NCBI GenBank assembly: GCA_029861485.1
Contig: JAOTZF010000005.1
Coordinates: 1 to 21,370 of the forward strand
DNA: 21,370 nt
Source of the DNA: Thermoleophilia bacterium
Lineage (GTDB): Bacteria > Actinomycetota > Thermoleophilia > Miltoncostaeales > Miltoncostaeaceae
Reading direction: 5' to 3'
The stretch's first letter is position 1. Each line of letters opens with the position of its first letter. Shown here one piece after another: positions 14,019 through 20,827 of this stretch. Both the position numbers and the translations under genes were made by a program. Under the pieces are notes generated by a model. That model saw only the letters and a list, made by a program, of their open reading frames with translations. It was not told the origin of the DNA and searched no databases.

Positions 14019-14687
14019 ATGAATGCACGCGTGGGGGGCCTGCTCGCGCGTCGGTGGGGTGTTGTGCCGCGAGCCGGTCTCGGGCTCGCGGCACTGGCCG
14101 GCGTCATCGCCGCACTCGCAGGAGGTTTGCGCGGCGCCGAGCAGTTGGGCGGCCTGGCCACGGTCGACATCAGCGCGGTTCGCATCGGCACCATCGGGAT
14201 CGGTGCCGCGGCGCTGCTCGCGTGGGCGTCGATTGCCTCGTGGCCTCTCTGGAGGGAAGTGGGCGTTGGTATCGCGACGCTTCTCGGCGTGCTCTTGCTG
14301 CTGGTCGTCGTGGGGCTGCGCACGGACGACGCCCTGGTGCCAGACGTGCGCGTGAGCCTGGCCGGCGGCGGTTGGCTGCTGGTGATGGCAGCGATCATGG
14401 CCTTTGCCGGCCTTGGCATTGCACTGGTCAGCGGCTTCGTGGTGCGCGACGAGCTGCCCCGGGCCCTCGACGAATGGCCCCATGTGGAGAAGCTCGCCCT
14501 CGTCCTCGCGGTGGCGGGGATCGCGCTGCCGCCACTCGCCGCATCGGGGGCGGCGCTCGGCCAGCACTCGCGCTTGGGAGCGACCGCGCAACGGCCGCTG
14601 GCGTTGGTTGCGGTGGCCGGCGGCATCGCCGTGGTCGCGCTGTGGGCTTTCGGGCTGTTACTCGGAGCGCTGTGGGCCCAGCCCTGA
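14019..14687 (+). CDS. six-helix membrane protein of unknown function downstream of bioY
   Basis: A 222-residue protein, not recognised. Hydrophobic segments are visible at about residues 18-37, 53-75, 82-100, 115-141, 157-178 and 193-217. Connecting loops are short, with one longer charged loop RDELPRALDEWPHVEK between helices four and five. No transporter motif is seen. The ATG at 14019 is ten bases after the bioY TAG and has no ribosome site, so it is probably translated by coupling in a bioY operon. The frame remains open upstream inside bioY, but that part is antisense-like noise. It is too hydrophobic and short to be a transporter ATPase; an EcfT replacement is possible but lacks the A-R-G coupling motifs. 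Confidence 0.72.
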   Translation: MNARVGGLLARRWGVVPRAGLGLAALAGVIAALAGGLRGAEQLGGLATVDISAVRIGTIGIGAAALLAWASIASWPLWREVGVGIATLLGVLLLLVVVGLRTDDALVPDVRVSLAGGGWLLVMAAIMAFAGLGIALVSGFVVRDELPRALDEWPHVEKLALVLAVAGIALPPLAASGAALGQHSRLGATAQRPLALVAVAGGIAVVALWAFGLLLGALWAQP

Positions 14688-14772
14688 CCAGGATCTACCT
14701 ACAGTCTGTCGCGCCCCGGCGGCAGCAAACCTTCGCCCGGCGGGGGTAGGGCGCCGTCTGAGCGGGCACCTT

Positions 14773-14800
14773 CGGCGCGATTGGCGTTAGCATTGCGCCG
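14773..14800. repeat. 28-base inverted repeat over the hsp20 promoter (candidate operator)
   Basis: CGGCGCGAT (14773-14781) and ATTGCGCCG (14792-14800) are inverted copies with one mismatch, separated by ten bases that contain TAGCAT (14788-14793), the likely -10. The repeat ends immediately before ATG 14802. It does not match the CIRCE or HAIR heat-shock operators. Confidence 0.45.
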
Positions 14801-14801
14801 G

Positions 14802-15248
14802 ATGGGGAGGGAACGACGCCTTGGTGGCGGGATGATCGTAAGCAGCGAGGAACTCGACCGTCTCTTCAGCGAGCTCTGCGCCGGAACACGCGCTGGCGGC
14901 GCCGCCTCGCGGGCGCGCGCCGACGTCTACGTCACGGGAGACCCACCCACGCTCGTGGTGGAGCTCGCCTTGCCCGGACTGGACGTCGAAACGGTGCAGA
15001 TCGCGCTCGAGCCGGAGGCTCTGGTGGTGCAGGGCGAGCGGCGCCGGAGCAGTGCAGGGCCACGCCGCGCGTACGACCACGCCGAGATCGACTGGGGCCC
15101 GTTCGCGCGCCGCCTGAGTCTGGGCAGGCCGGTGGATCCGGATTCGTCCTCGGCCGAATACCGGGACGGCATCCTTGCCCTGCGCATGCCACTCGCTCGG
15201 AGTCCGGCGCCCGGTCGCGTCCTCGTGACCGTCCACATCGCCGGCTAG
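14802..15248 (+). CDS. hsp20: small heat-shock protein, Hsp20/alpha-crystallin family
   Basis: A 148-residue ATP-independent chaperone (138 residues if it starts at ATG 14832). ATG 14802 lies eight bases after a TAGCAT -10-like element, favouring a leaderless start; ATG 14832 has a weaker GGTGGCGGG upstream. After a short N-terminal arm, the alpha-crystallin domain runs from about residue 42 to 135. It has DVYVTGDPPTLVVELALPG, DVETVQIALEPEALVVQGER, a short loop, WGPFARRLSLGRPVDPDSSSA and the closing DGILALRMPLA, the family's G-V/I-L-x-x-x-x-P-K region. The C-terminus has only a weak I/V-x-I/V anchor. lon follows six bases after its stop, so both form a protein quality-control operon. Confidence 0.87.
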   Translation: MGRERRLGGGMIVSSEELDRLFSELCAGTRAGGAASRARADVYVTGDPPTLVVELALPGLDVETVQIALEPEALVVQGERRRSSAGPRRAYDHAEIDWGPFARRLSLGRPVDPDSSSAEYRDGILALRMPLARSPAPGRVLVTVHIAG

Positions 15249-15254
15249 CGCTCG

Positions 15255-17663
15255 GTGAGCGACGACGTTTCCTCAGCAGGGCGCGACGAGGCCGAGCCGC
15301 TGGATTTCGGCACTGCCGAGCCGGAGATCCCCTCCGAGCTCCCGGTGCTCGGGCTCAAGGAGCAGATCGTCTTTCCCGGCGGGATGACCCCCTTGATCGC
15401 CACGGGCACCGGCGCCGCGAACCTGGTCGACGAGGTCATGAACCAGCCGGTGCGCATGGTGGCGATCGCGGCGATGCGCGAGGGTGACGCGGAGGAGCCT
15501 GAGCCGGGAGACCTCTACGAGGTCGGCACGGCGGCGGTCATCCAGCGCATGCTGAAGGCCCCCGACGGCTCCATTCGCCTCCTCGTTCAGGGACTCGAGC
15601 GGGTACGCATCGGGCCCTTTCCCCAGACGGACCCCTTCATGGTGGCGTCGGTCTCTCCGGCCCCCGAGGTCCTCACCGAGAGCGACGAGCTCGAGGCCAC
15701 CTCGCGCAACCTCGGAGCGCTCTTCGGCCGCGTCATCGAGTTGGTGCCGTACCTCCCCGACGAGCTGCGGGCGGCGCTCGCCGGCGTGGAGGACGCGACG
15801 ACCCTGTCGTACCTGGTGGCCTCGTCGATGCGGCTCGACATCGGAGAGCGCCAGGAGCTGCTGGAGCAGACCGACGTCCTCGAGCGCCTCCGGCGCCTCA
15901 CCGTGCTCGTCAACCGCGAGATCGAAGTGCTCGAGCTGGGTCAGAAGATCCAGCAGGACGTCCAAGCCGACATGGACAAGGGCCAGCGCGAGCACTTCCT
16001 GCGCCAGCAGCTCAAGGCGATCCAGGCCGAGCTCGGCGAGGGTGCCGAAGGCGAGGCCGAGGTCGCGGAGCTCAGGGCGCGGCTCGAAGTGCTCGACCCG
16101 CCCGAGGTGGTGCGGACGGCGGCAGAGCGCGAGCTTGCGCGCCTGGAGCGCGTTCCGGAGGCCTCGCCGGAGAACAACGTGATCCGCACCTACCTCGACT
16201 GGATCCTCGACATCCCCTGGACCACGCTCACCGAGGACGATCTGGATCTCGGGCGGTCCCAGGGGATTCTGGACGAGGACCACTATGGCCTCGAGCAGGT
16301 CAAGGATCGGATCCTCGAGTATCTCGCCGTCGCCAAGCTCAACCCCGATGCCCAGGGTCCGATTCTCTGCTTCGTCGGACCTCCCGGGGTGGGGAAGACG
16401 TCGCTCGGGACGTCGATCGCTCGCTCGATCGGGAAGAAGTTCACCAGGATCTCGGTGGGGGGAGTGCGCGACGAGGCGGAGATCCGCGGCCATCGCCGCA
16501 CGTACATCGGCGCTCTGCCGGGCACGATCGTGCGCGCGTTGCGCGACGCTGGCGCCATGAACCCGGTGATGATGATCGACGAAATCGACAAGATGGGCGC
16601 GGACGTCCGTGGGGATCCGGCCTCGGCCATGCTCGAGGTGCTCGATCCTGCCCAGAACAACGCCTTCCGCGACCACTATCTCGATCTGCCAGTCGATCTG
16701 TCTCGGGTGATGTTCATCTGCACCGCGAACGTGCTCGAGACGATTCCGAGTCCGCTACGCGACAGAATGGAGATGATCCAGCTCGTCGGCTACACCGACG
16801 AGGAGAAGCTTCGCATCGCTCGCGATCATCTGCTGGGTCGCCAGCTGGAGCGGACAGGGCTCGACACCGCGATTTTCGACATCAGCGATGAGGCGCTGGC
16901 CACGGTTATCGCCGAATACACCCGCGAGGCGGGCGTGCGGCAGCTCGAGCGCCGTATCGGCGCACTCGCCCGAAAGGTCGCGCGCCGCGTGGCCGAGGGA
17001 GAGGAAGGCCCCGTCTCGATCGGGCCGGATGAGGTCCGGGAGATGCTCGGGCCGGAGCGCATCCACAACGAGGTCAAACGTCGCACCTCAGAACCCGGCG
17101 TGGTCACCGGGCTCGCAGTCACCGGAGCTGGCGGCGAGATCTTGTTCGTGGAGTGCCAGGTGATGCCGGGCTCCGGCCGGCTCACCGTGACCGGCCAGCT
17201 CGGCGACGTCATGAAGGAGTCCGCTCAAGCGGCGCTCTCATACGTTCGCTCGCACGCTGAGGCCCTCGGCCTGGGTCTCGAGGAGGAGTACTTCTCCGCG
17301 CACGACATCCATCTCCACGTCCCCGCAGGCGCCGTGCCGAAGGACGGTCCCTCGGCGGGTGTGACGATGGTGACGGCACTGGTGTCCGCCCTCTCAGGTG
17401 TCGCGGCGAGCTCCGACGTCGCCATGACCGGGGAGATCACGCTCACCGGGCAGGTCCTGTCCATCGGCGGAGTCAAGGAGAAGGTCCTCGCGGCCCAGCG
17501 TGCAGGCATCGCCACCGTCGTCCTGCCGAAGCTGAACGAGGACCAGCTTGCCGACGTGCCGGAGGAGCTACGCAAACACGTCACGGTCGTCTTGGTCGAG
17601 CGCCTCGATCAGGTGCTGGAGACGGCCCTCGAGTTGAACGACCGGCCCCAGAAACCGGCGTAG
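15255..17663 (+). CDS. lon: ATP-dependent Lon protease (LonA)
   Basis: An 802-residue hexameric AAA+ protease degrading misfolded and regulatory proteins. It starts at GTG 15255 without a ribosome site, six bases after the hsp20 stop, so coupling is likely. The N-terminal substrate domain (about 25-225) begins [20 protein letters not shown], followed by a coiled-coil helical region with [19 protein letters not shown]. Walker A GPPGVGKT is at residues 375-382 and Walker B MMIDEID ends near D442-E443. The proteolytic dyad is S700 (KDGPSAG) and K743 (GGVKEK), with normal spacing to the E. coli pair. The length is standard for LonA. Repression by a heat-shock regulator cannot be seen directly; the inverted repeat before hsp20 is the only candidate. 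Confidence 0.97.
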   Translation: MSDDVSSAGRDEAEPLDFGTAEPEIPSELPVLGLKEQIVFPGGMTPLIATGTGAANLVDEVMNQPVRMVAIAAMREGDAEEPEPGDLYEVGTAAVIQRMLKAPDGSIRLLVQGLERVRIGPFPQTDPFMVASVSPAPEVLTESDELEATSRNLGALFGRVIELVPYLPDELRAALAGVEDATTLSYLVASSMRLDIGERQELLEQTDVLERLRRLTVLVNREIEVLELGQKIQQDVQADMDKGQREHFLRQQLKAIQAELGEGAEGEAEVAELRARLEVLDPPEVVRTAAERELARLERVPEASPENNVIRTYLDWILDIPWTTLTEDDLDLGRSQGILDEDHYGLEQVKDRILEYLAVAKLNPDAQGPILCFVGPPGVGKTSLGTSIARSIGKKFTRISVGGVRDEAEIRGHRRTYIGALPGTIVRALRDAGAMNPVMMIDEIDKMGADVRGDPASAMLEVLDPAQNNAFRDHYLDLPVDLSRVMFICTANVLETIPSPLRDRMEMIQLVGYTDEEKLRIARDHLLGRQLERTGLDTAIFDISDEALATVIAEYTREAGVRQLERRIGALARKVARRVAEGEEGPVSIGPDEVREMLGPERIHNEVKRRTSEPGVVTGLAVTGAGGEILFVECQVMPGSGRLTVTGQLGDVMKESAQAALSYVRSHAEALGLGLEEEYFSAHDIHLHVPAGAVPKDGPSAGVTMVTALVSALSGVAASSDVAMTGEITLTGQVLSIGGVKEKVLAAQRAGIATVVLPKLNEDQLADVPEELRKHVTVVLVERLDQVLETALELNDRPQKPA

Positions 17664-17872
17664 CGCACGCGACCACCGGGATCCCGTTCGCCCCTCGCCG
17701 AACACGAGGCAGCGCAGGGGCGCCGGCGACCGGGATGAGGGCCACCGCCGCGAGTTATGCCGATGCAACTCCGGTGGTGCGGTCGGGCCGTGACCAGGCG
17801 CACGAAGACGACGCCCACGATCGCGATGCGCCCGAGCGTCAGAAGGGTCACGCGAAGCGGTATGCGATCCAC
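17609..17872 (-). CDS. doubtful second small membrane ORF, antisense overlap with lon end
   Basis: Starts at a GTG overlapping the end of the preceding ORF by 25 bases. The first ~30 residues contain LLTLGRIAIVGVVFVRLV, a plausible helix with GC-rich third positions, but the remainder is Arg/Gly/His-rich and looks out of frame. A frameshift near 17795 would end it after about 14 more residues. It also overlaps the lon 3' end on the other strand. Probably not a gene as drawn. Confidence 0.15.
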   Translation of the reverse strand: MDRIPLRVTLLTLGRIAIVGVVFVRLVTARPHHRSCIGITRGGGPHPGRRRPCAASCSARGERDPGGRVRYAGFWGRSFNSRAVSST

Positions 17873-17991
17873 GAAGGGGGAGGGTGCGCGGGCACGGGCT
17901 TACGGCTTTGGCGATCTGCTTCTGCCGCCCAGATGACGAAAAGCCAAGAGATGATGAGAATCGTCCAGAACGCGACCTTCGTAGAGCGCAA
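17848..17991 (-). CDS. doubtful small single-helix membrane protein
   Basis: Not recognised. From TTG 17991 the ORF encodes 47 residues; it is open further up to a GTG at 18039 (63 residues). A strongly hydrophobic segment VAFWTILIISWLFVIWAA is flanked by basic residues, followed by a short polar tail with PAHPPPSW. A TAGGAT -10-like element at 18005-18010 lies between the two possible starts and favours the shorter one. Support is only the membrane segment, reasonable codon choice and the otherwise empty region, so it may be spurious. Confidence 0.3.
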   Translation of the reverse strand: MRSTKVAFWTILIISWLFVIWAAEADRQSRKPVPAHPPPSWIAYRFA

Positions 17992-18008
17992 GCGCGCCCC
18001 TGCGATCC

Positions 18009-18014
18009 TAGAGT
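18009..18014 (+). promoter_or_regulatory. candidate -10 element for the secreted-protein gene
   Basis: TAGAGT fits TAnnnT and would start transcription near 18021, giving a 31-base leader that contains the GGAGGAA ribosome site at 18040-18046. No -35 consensus is visible. Confidence 0.35.
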
Positions 18015-18051
18015 GCAGCCCATCCCGACCCATTCGCACGGAGGAACACCA

Positions 18052-18909
18052 ATGGACCGCGCCGCCCGTCCCACGAGACCGCTCGCGCTGCGCGTCGGCT
18101 TAGCAGCGGCGCTCACCGCCCTTGCGGCGGCCGCACTACCTGCTGCCGCCTCTGCCGCATCGATAGCAATCGGCCCCTCCGCGCCGGCAAACGGCTCCAA
18201 CCTCAAGTTCACGGCTGCGAAGATGCCGACGCCGATCGATTTCACCGCCGATGTGACCGGGTGTACGAACCCTCGGGTCACGACGGTCGTCGACGGCCCG
18301 CGCACGCAGCCGGGTGTCGCGCAGGTGGCGCTCACCGAGACGACCGGCTCGATCACTCAGAACTGGACCCTGCCGAAGACGCGGGAGACTCACCGATGGA
18401 CCGTTGCTCTGTTGTGTGACGAAGGGACCTTCGGAGCGGCGGAAACGCGCTCGATCAACCTCCTGCCGCCCTCTGCGCACGCGCGCCTCGAGGGGCGGTT
18501 CATCCTGAACATGCTGGTCGGCAAGAGGGGGAAGCGCCGGTTCACCAATCCCACCGCCCTCGTCTTCGCACCGCGATGCAAGCGGGGGGTGTGCAAGGCG
18601 CGCGATAGCTTCAGGGACATCTGGAAGTACGCCAGGAAGACCAGGAAGTACCGCATGCGCACGAGGTTCAGGGCGAGCTGCCAGCTGGGTGGGCGAAGCA
18701 TCGCCGGCGGAAGCACTGAGACCTTCACCTTCATCACCAAGGTGCGCAAGACGGATATCAAGAAGGGCCAGCGCTTCGTGAAGAAGATGGCCGGAACCTG
18801 GACCTACGTACAGAAGCCGACCGCCAAGGGTCGGGCCGCGGGCTGCGGTCTGGCGCGCTCGAGCGGCCGCGCCATTCTGACGCGCAGGGGTGGTGTGATC
18901 GTCAGCTAG
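18052..18909 (+). CDS. secreted cysteine-containing protein, unknown function
   Basis: A 285-residue exported protein with a clear GGAGGAA ribosome site before ATG 18052. Residues 1-35 are a Sec signal peptide: basic start, Ala/Leu-rich core, ASA cleavage near residue 35. The mature part has two regions. Residues 37-145 look beta-rich, like an immunoglobulin-type wall domain, with two cysteines (VTGC, ALLC). Residues 150-285 begin GRFILNMLVGKRGKRRF and are rich in Lys/Arg, with four cysteines (APRC, GVCKA, RASC, AAGC). Six cysteines in all allow three disulfides outside the cell. The W-x-F/V-x-P-x-C-x-x-G-x-C style block ALVFAPRCKRGVC resembles repeats I associate with Solirubrobacterales secreted proteins, but I cannot name a family. 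A strong hairpin follows the stop. Confidence 0.8.
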   Translation: MDRAARPTRPLALRVGLAAALTALAAAALPAAASAASIAIGPSAPANGSNLKFTAAKMPTPIDFTADVTGCTNPRVTTVVDGPRTQPGVAQVALTETTGSITQNWTLPKTRETHRWTVALLCDEGTFGAAETRSINLLPPSAHARLEGRFILNMLVGKRGKRRFTNPTALVFAPRCKRGVCKARDSFRDIWKYARKTRKYRMRTRFRASCQLGGRSIAGGSTETFTFITKVRKTDIKKGQRFVKKMAGTWTYVQKPTAKGRAAGCGLARSSGRAILTRRGGVIVS

Positions 18910-18915
18910 CGCTGA

Positions 18916-18943
18916 CGCGGGGCGGGCGTCTGCCCGCCCCGCG
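18916..18943 (+). terminator. strong GC hairpin, likely terminator of the secreted-protein gene
   Basis: A perfect 12-base stem, CGCGGGGCGGGC at 18916-18927 and its complement at 18932-18943, with the tetraloop GTCT. It begins seven bases after the TAG. No U-run follows, as is common for hairpin terminators in high-GC actinobacteria. Confidence 0.7.
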
Positions 18944-18955
18944 ACGAAATCGTCG
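18942..18955. repeat. 14-base palindrome before the anchored-protein gene
   Basis: CGACGAAATCGTCG has 6-base complementary ends around AA and ends nine bases before ATG 18965. It could be an operator or extend the preceding terminator; nothing in the sequence decides. Confidence 0.3.
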
Positions 18956-18964
18956 GTGCGATAG

Positions 18965-19921
18965 ATGCCACCCTCGTCCCAGTCCCATCGCATCGGCCCC
19001 ATCGTGCTCGTCGCGAGTCTGATCGCCGTCGTGATGGCCGCCGGGGTCTGGCGCCTGGCAGATTCCGACGAAGGCCCGGCGGGGCAGGCAGACGTGGTCG
19101 ACGTTGCGCCGCCGCAGGCCGAGGACCAAGGCCCCGTCAGCGCGGCCCAGCTCACAGGGCCCGAGCTGGAGGGCATCTTCGTGTCGTTGGAAGAGCCGGC
19201 CGATGAGGACTGGACGGTGTGGCTCGAGACCTCCGGTCATTACCCGGCCGAACACGTCAGTGTCGGCGTCATACCGGCAGGTCAGACGACGCTCGCGGAT
19301 CCCGATTTGGGGCTCGGGACCATTATCGACAGGTACGACCAAGTCCTCGTCGGACAGAAGCTGCAGGAGTACGAGCTCTCCAGCGCCGAGCTCTCCGAAC
19401 AGCGAAGCGCCGAGATCCGCCGGCTCATTCTCGGCGATCACGGCCTGCCGGGCAGACAGTCGCTGCTGACCAATGCCACGGACCAGGTCGGGACCTTCGG
19501 CGACCACGCGGACCTACTGGCCGAGTCCCTCGAGAAGGGCGACGTCGCGGGCGTGCGGCTACGCGCAGAGCAGCTCGTCAACATCGCCCGGGGCCAGCCT
19601 GCGAGCGACCTCGACGGTGATGGCCTTGCCGAGAACCCCGGCCAGGCGATCGGCCTTCTCGGGACCTCGGACCGACAGGGCTACCTGCCCCAGATCGAGG
19701 CCGGGACCAATGGGCTGTCAATTCCGGCCCTCGACACGCTCCAGGAGGTCACCCGGGATGCCGTGAGGGCCGCGCGCGACTGCGCTGACACGCAGTCAGT
19801 GGCCGATGCCAGCGAGTGCGCCGGCGAGATAGAGCAGAGCGCCGAGCAGATGGACGATCTGTGGCCCGCCGTGCCGGACGCCGCGCGAAGGGGCGTGGTG
19901 CTGCCGCTGCAGAGGCGCTAG
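18965..19921 (+). CDS. membrane-anchored extracytoplasmic protein with DLDGDG loop
   Basis: A 318-residue protein, not named. One N-terminal membrane helix at residues 11-28 (GPIVLVASLIAVVMAAGV) acts as an uncleaved anchor. An acidic linker leads to a domain with GIFVSLEEPADEDWTVWLET and HVSVGVIPAGQTTL (about 70-110), beta-rich and loosely like the extracellular part of some anti-sigma proteins. Then comes an all-helical region. AEQLVNIARGQPASDLDGDGLAENPG (split over residues 201-226) carries a D-x-D-x-D-G calcium-type loop in a helix-loop arrangement that I recall from uncharacterised Chloroflexi and Thermoleophilia proteins. C-terminal helices hold two cysteines (RDCADT, SECAGE). No ribosome site precedes ATG 18965. 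It is separated from the previous gene by a terminator hairpin. Confidence 0.75.
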   Translation: MPPSSQSHRIGPIVLVASLIAVVMAAGVWRLADSDEGPAGQADVVDVAPPQAEDQGPVSAAQLTGPELEGIFVSLEEPADEDWTVWLETSGHYPAEHVSVGVIPAGQTTLADPDLGLGTIIDRYDQVLVGQKLQEYELSSAELSEQRSAEIRRLILGDHGLPGRQSLLTNATDQVGTFGDHADLLAESLEKGDVAGVRLRAEQLVNIARGQPASDLDGDGLAENPGQAIGLLGTSDRQGYLPQIEAGTNGLSIPALDTLQEVTRDAVRAARDCADTQSVADASECAGEIEQSAEQMDDLWPAVPDAARRGVVLPLQRR

Positions 19922-19957
19922 AACTCAGCCGGCCAAAACGACCCGAGCTGCGCAAAC

Positions 19958-20398
19958 ATGGAATGGAACGTCTACCTGTCCGGTGAGATTCACAGCGACT
20001 GGCGCGAGCAGATCGTCGCGGGCGCGTCTGAGCGCTGCCTACCGGTGAGTTTCAGCTCTGCGGTGACCGATCACGTGGCGAGCGATGCCGCCGGCGACCG
20101 ACTGGGGCCGGAGAGCGAGGGTTTCTGGCGCGACCACAAGTCCGCCAAGGTGAACGCGATCCGGACTCGGACTCTCATCGCCCACGCCGACATTGCCGTC
20201 GTCCGCTTCGGGGGCGCGTACCGCCAGTGGAACGCGGCATTCGACGCGGGCGTGTGCGCGGCTCTCGGCAAGCCCTACATCACGCTGCACGACCCGGAGC
20301 TGGTGCACGCCCTCAAAGAGGTGAACGGCGCGGCCATGGCATGGGCCGCGACGGCGGACCAGGTCGTCGGGATCCTCGCGTACGCAACCAGCGGCTAG
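19958..20398 (+). CDS. ytoQ: YtoQ family protein
   Basis: A 146-residue cytosolic protein of the YtoQ family, function not established. MEWNVYLSGEIHSDWREQI at the N-terminus, FSSAVTDHVASD, then FWRDHKSAKVNAIRTRTLI and the block RFGGAYRQWNAAFDAG match the family end to end. The overall fold should be a nucleoside 2-deoxyribosyltransferase-like Rossmann fold: YLSGEI as the first strand and loop, DIAVVRFG as a central strand, and QWNAAFDAG in the position of the active-site helix. That similarity is from general knowledge of the fold and was not tested. The length is normal. No ribosome site is obvious. A decayed acetyltransferase follows after nine bases. Confidence 0.9.
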   Translation: MEWNVYLSGEIHSDWREQIVAGASERCLPVSFSSAVTDHVASDAAGDRLGPESEGFWRDHKSAKVNAIRTRTLIAHADIAVVRFGGAYRQWNAAFDAGVCAALGKPYITLHDPELVHALKEVNGAAMAWAATADQVVGILAYATSG

Positions 20399-20407
20399 GG
20401 CGCGTGC

Positions 20408-20827
20408 ATGGACGAGATCCGCGGTAGCCGGGTGATCTTGCGCCCGCGGGTCGAGGCGGTCGTCGATGCCCTGGTCGCGATCCGCTCCACAGCTGAGGTC
20501 CACCAGTCGTGGAGGGGGGAGACTGCGCAGCCGAGATTCGCTCTGAGATGGCGTCAGATGACCTCGTGGCGCCATGATCGTGGATCACGAGGGTCTGGTC
20601 ACGGGTCAGATCGACTTCGAGGAGGAGCAGGACCCCGACTATCGCCACGCGAGCATCGACGTCCAAGCGCCCCCGCCCGGAGGGGGCGGGGGCGTGGAGG
20701 GTACGAGCCCGGCGCCGACCGAGCGTGGCGCGATGGCGTTCTGAGAGACCTGCTCGCCGGTGAGCTGCGCGGTAGCGACGCGCGGCCCTACGGGCAGGCC
20801 GGCTCGTCGGGGGAAAGCGCCGCGTAG
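20408..20827 (+). pseudogene. decayed GNAT acetyltransferase (AAC(6')-like) with frameshifts and internal deletion
   Basis: Four pieces of one GNAT protein appear in shifting frames. Frame A, from ATG 20408: GSRVILRPRVEAVVDALVAIRSTAEVHQSW. Frame B, after the G-run near 20513-20519: AAEIRSEMASDDLVAP. Frame C, from 20577: IVDHEGLVTGQIDFEEEQDP then DYRHASIDV. Back in frame A: YEPGADRAWRDGVLRDLLAGELR, which is the normal C-terminal end (compare WHDGLLMDLLAEEL). The central acetyl-CoA segment (usually about 60-70 residues with R/Q-GxGxG/A) is missing and replaced by a GC hairpin. Each step shifts the frame in the same direction. The end overlaps the convergent WD40 gene. Real gene decay or sequencing/assembly error are both possible. 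Confidence 0.7.
20668..20694. terminator. GC hairpin inside the GNAT remnant, possible terminator for the minus-strand gene
   Basis: CGCCCCCGCCC (20668-20678) and GGGCGGGGGCG (20684-20694) form a perfect 11-base stem with the loop GGAGG. It lies about 95 bases beyond the stop of the minus-strand WD40 gene and could end its transcript, but it also marks the exact place where the GNAT centre is missing. Confidence 0.45.

Larger units (their letters stand above)
17664..18051. other. 388-base stretch without a confident gene
   Basis: Between lon and the secreted-protein gene. It holds a short GTTCG/CGAAC inverted pair (17686-17704) just after lon with no T-run, two overlapping minus-strand ORFs with one hydrophobic helix each (below), and overlapping divergent -10-like hexamers TAGGAT (minus, 18005-18010) and TAGAGT (plus, 18009-18014). 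No RNA gene or terminator with a strong stem was seen. Confidence 0.5.

Noticed and set aside
14787..14795. TTAGCATTG resembling half of a CIRCE element before hsp20
   Set aside because: The second half (GAGTGCTAA) is absent at the right distance and only six bases agree; the sequence is better explained as the -10 region inside the longer inverted repeat.
15273..16676. 467-residue minus-strand ORF
   Set aside because: Antisense to lon; composition typical of a mirror frame, no recognisable motif.
17686..17704. GTTCG-N-CGAAC pair after lon, considered as SOS box or terminator
   Set aside because: Orientation is reversed relative to GAAC-N4-GTTC, spacing is wrong, and a 5-base stem without T-run is too weak for a terminator.
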